Shown piece after piece: positions 53,151-54,471 of a stretch of DNA of 54,471 nt. This DNA comes from an uncultured Verrucomicrobiota bacterium (GTDB taxonomy: Bacteria; Verrucomicrobiota; Kiritimatiellia; SS1-B-03-39; UBA6053): NCBI GenBank assembly GCA_937127435.1, contig CAKZLZ010000092.1:1-54471 (forward strand), read 5' to 3'. The translations under genes and the position numbers were made by a program. How positions within the stretch are numbered: position 1 is the stretch's first letter; every line of letters starts with the position of its first letter. Under the pieces are notes generated by a model. That model had not been told where the DNA came from, searched no databases, and saw nothing but the letters and a program-made list of their open reading frames with translations.

Positions 53151-54471
53151 ATGAGGAAACCGCTTTTGTTTCTTTTACCTGCCCTGTTAACGTCCATCCC
53201 CCTATGGGCAGCAGATGGCGAAATCGATTCCGGCGTCACATCCTGGATGTTAATTTCCACCGCGCTTGTTTTGCTGATGCTCCCGGGACTCGCCATGTTT
53301 TACGGGGGGCTGGTTCGAACCAAAAACGTAATCGGTACCATGATGCATACTTTTGTGGCCATGGGGATTATCGGAACCTTATGGACCATCTTCGGTTTTG
53401 CCATTTGTTTTGGCGATCAACCTATTCTGGGAGGCATCCTCGGGTGGAATCCTGACTTCTTCTTTCTCATGGGCATCGACGAAGCTGTGACCAACGGCGT
53501 ACCCGAGTATGTGGTCGCCATGTTCCAGGGAAAATTTGCCATCATCACCCCGGCCTTAATCAGTGGTGCCCTCGCGGAACGAATCTATTTCAGGGGATAC
53601 TGCCTGTTTATCACTCTTTGGTTTGTCATCATTTATTGCCCCCTCTGTCATTGGATCTGGGGCCCCAACGGCTGGTTGCTCAGCCGGGGCGTAATCGATC
53701 TTGCGGGCGGATTGGTGATTCATGTTTCCGCCGGAACCAGTGCACTGGTCGCGGCACTCTATTTGGGAAAACGTCACGGATATCCCGGCACCTCCATGCA
53801 TCCCAATAATTTGGTTATGACCCTGATGGGCGCGGGCCTGCTATGGGTGGGTTGGTTCGGATTTAACGGTGGTTCAGAATTAATGGTATCAAACGTAACA
53901 GAAGCGAATGCGGTTGCCACGATTTTTGTAAATACCAATGCCGCAGCGGCCGCTGGTATGATTGCTGCAGCTTTACTCAGTAAATTTATGTTTGGTAAAA
54001 CAGATTTAACGATGGTTTTAAATGGTATTTTAGGGGGGTTAGTTGGTATTACCGCTGGGGCAGATGTAATGACGCCTGAAAGCGCTATTTTAATCGGCGC
54101 TATTGCAGGTGCTTTAATTGTATTTGCAGTGAGCTGTGTGGATGGAATTAAATTAGACGACCCCGTTGGAGCCATTGCAGTGCACTTAATTTGTGGTATT
54201 TGGGGTACTTTGGCTGTTGGTATTTTTTCAACAAACCCAGAGCATACATTTCTTATTCAATTAGCCGGGGTAGCTTGTTATGCTGTATTTTGTTTAGTAA
54301 CATCGTTTCTAATTATTTTCACACTTAAGAAAACAATTGGTATTAGAGTTTCTAAAGAAGAAGGAGCGGTTTATGGTCAAGTAAATCCTCATAAAATTAT
54401 AGATAAATCTATTTTAGTTGAAGAAGACGGCGATATGGTTTTCTTATTTACAAATACGATTAAACCGCCGA
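53151..54471 (+). CDS. amt: Ammonium transporter (Amt), 3' end beyond window, mosaic
   Basis: An open frame of 440 codons with no stop before the edge. Signal-like start, then eleven Amt spans with the family marks MFYGGLVRTKNV, the ISGALAERIYF block, CHWIWG, the twin-His VIHVSAGTSALVAAL, GWFGFNGGS and DDPVGAIAVHLICGIWGTLAVG. It conducts ammonium/ammonia inward across the inner membrane. GAGGAG precedes the ATG. From about 53870 the gene changes sharply to AT-rich codons (TTA, ATT, GGT) while the frame stays open. The tail after GIRVSKEEG (YGQVNPHKIIDKSILVEEDG) is unlike the usual GLDISEHG-type ending. Confidence 0.85.
   Translation, partial: MRKPLLFLLPALLTSIPLWAADGEIDSGVTSWMLISTALVLLMLPGLAMFYGGLVRTKNVIGTMMHTFVAMGIIGTLWTIFGFAICFGDQPILGGILGWNPDFFFLMGIDEAVTNGVPEYVVAMFQGKFAIITPALISGALAERIYFRGYCLFITLWFVIIYCPLCHWIWGPNGWLLSRGVIDLAGGLVIHVSAGTSALVAALYLGKRHGYPGTSMHPNNLVMTLMGAGLLWVGWFGFNGGSELMVSNVTEANAVATIFVNTNAAAAAGMIAAALLSKFMFGKTDLTMVLNGILGGLVGITAGADVMTPESAILIGAIAGALIVFAVSCVDGIKLDDPVGAIAVHLICGIWGTLAVGIFSTNPEHTFLIQLAGVACYAVFCLVTSFLIIFTLKKTIGIRVSKEEGAVYGQVNPHKIIDKSILVEEDGDMVFLFTNTIKPP

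Overview
The window looks like a contig from a marine, probably anaerobic or fermenting bacterium of the PVC superphylum (Verrucomicrobiota/Kiritimatiellota-like). The reasons are a prepilin-type protein with a VDGHVE C-terminal motif, formylglycine sulfatases, multi-domain algal-polysaccharide enzymes, a Na+-pumping methylmalonyl-CoA decarboxylase and giant ankyrin/coiled-coil envelope proteins. This assignment is inference: there is no rRNA or other phylogenetic marker. No tRNA, rRNA, CRISPR array, transposase or integrase was seen.

Layout. 1-225: REP-like palindromes. 226-4073: cassette array on the minus strand, with seven clear attC sites plus one decayed site and nine small genes (lipoproteins, small membrane proteins, a zinc ribbon, an ankyrin protein, a CbrC-like protein) and no integron integrase in view: a CALIN. 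4205-15671: a minus-strand operon for the succinate-to-propionate branch, ordered CoA transferase (scpC), methylmalonyl-CoA mutase (mutA, mutB), its GTPase chaperone (meaB), epimerase (mce), an ABM-domain protein, then the Na+-pumping decarboxylase (mmdA, mmdD, mmdC, mmdB), with a terminator at the end and palindromes at the head. 15867-17632: a GNAT and two unknown membrane proteins. 17912-21899: a TonB-like anchor on a long coiled coil with a CBM9-like periplasmic domain, followed by exbB and exbD. 21915-25727: an unknown membrane protein, a prepilin-like protein and a Tat-exported sulfatase. 25856-29574: a four-gene operon of a RimK-like ATP-grasp ligase fused to an RCK_C domain, an M14-type deacylase, a RimB-like aspartic protease and a 1-phosphofructokinase-like kinase. 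30425-38967: two very large secreted proteins (GH16 and GH74-like) that share the same C-terminal modules. 39177-45374: DksA-like zinc-finger protein, GH28, ArsR/Old-Yellow-Enzyme pair, pentapeptide-repeat protein, M60 metallopeptidase. 45523-47343: second sulfatase. 47803-52188: 1461-residue ankyrin/CsgG-like protein. 52406-52879: DUF5990. 53151-54471: ammonium transporter, open at the window edge and with an abrupt composition change inside the gene.

How it fits together. The secreted GH16, GH74-like and GH28 enzymes, sulfatases and M60 peptidase fit a cell that attacks sulfated algal polysaccharides and glycoproteins. The sugars would be fermented, with succinyl-CoA drained to propionate by the mut/mmd operon, which conserves energy as a sodium gradient. 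The most unusual items are the TonB-like/ExbBD cluster carrying a carbohydrate-binding-type domain in place of the TonB C-terminus, the integrase-less cassette array, the RimK/M14/RimB operon that looks like a glutamylation write-and-erase unit, and the mosaic amt gene at the end, which may be an assembly chimera.
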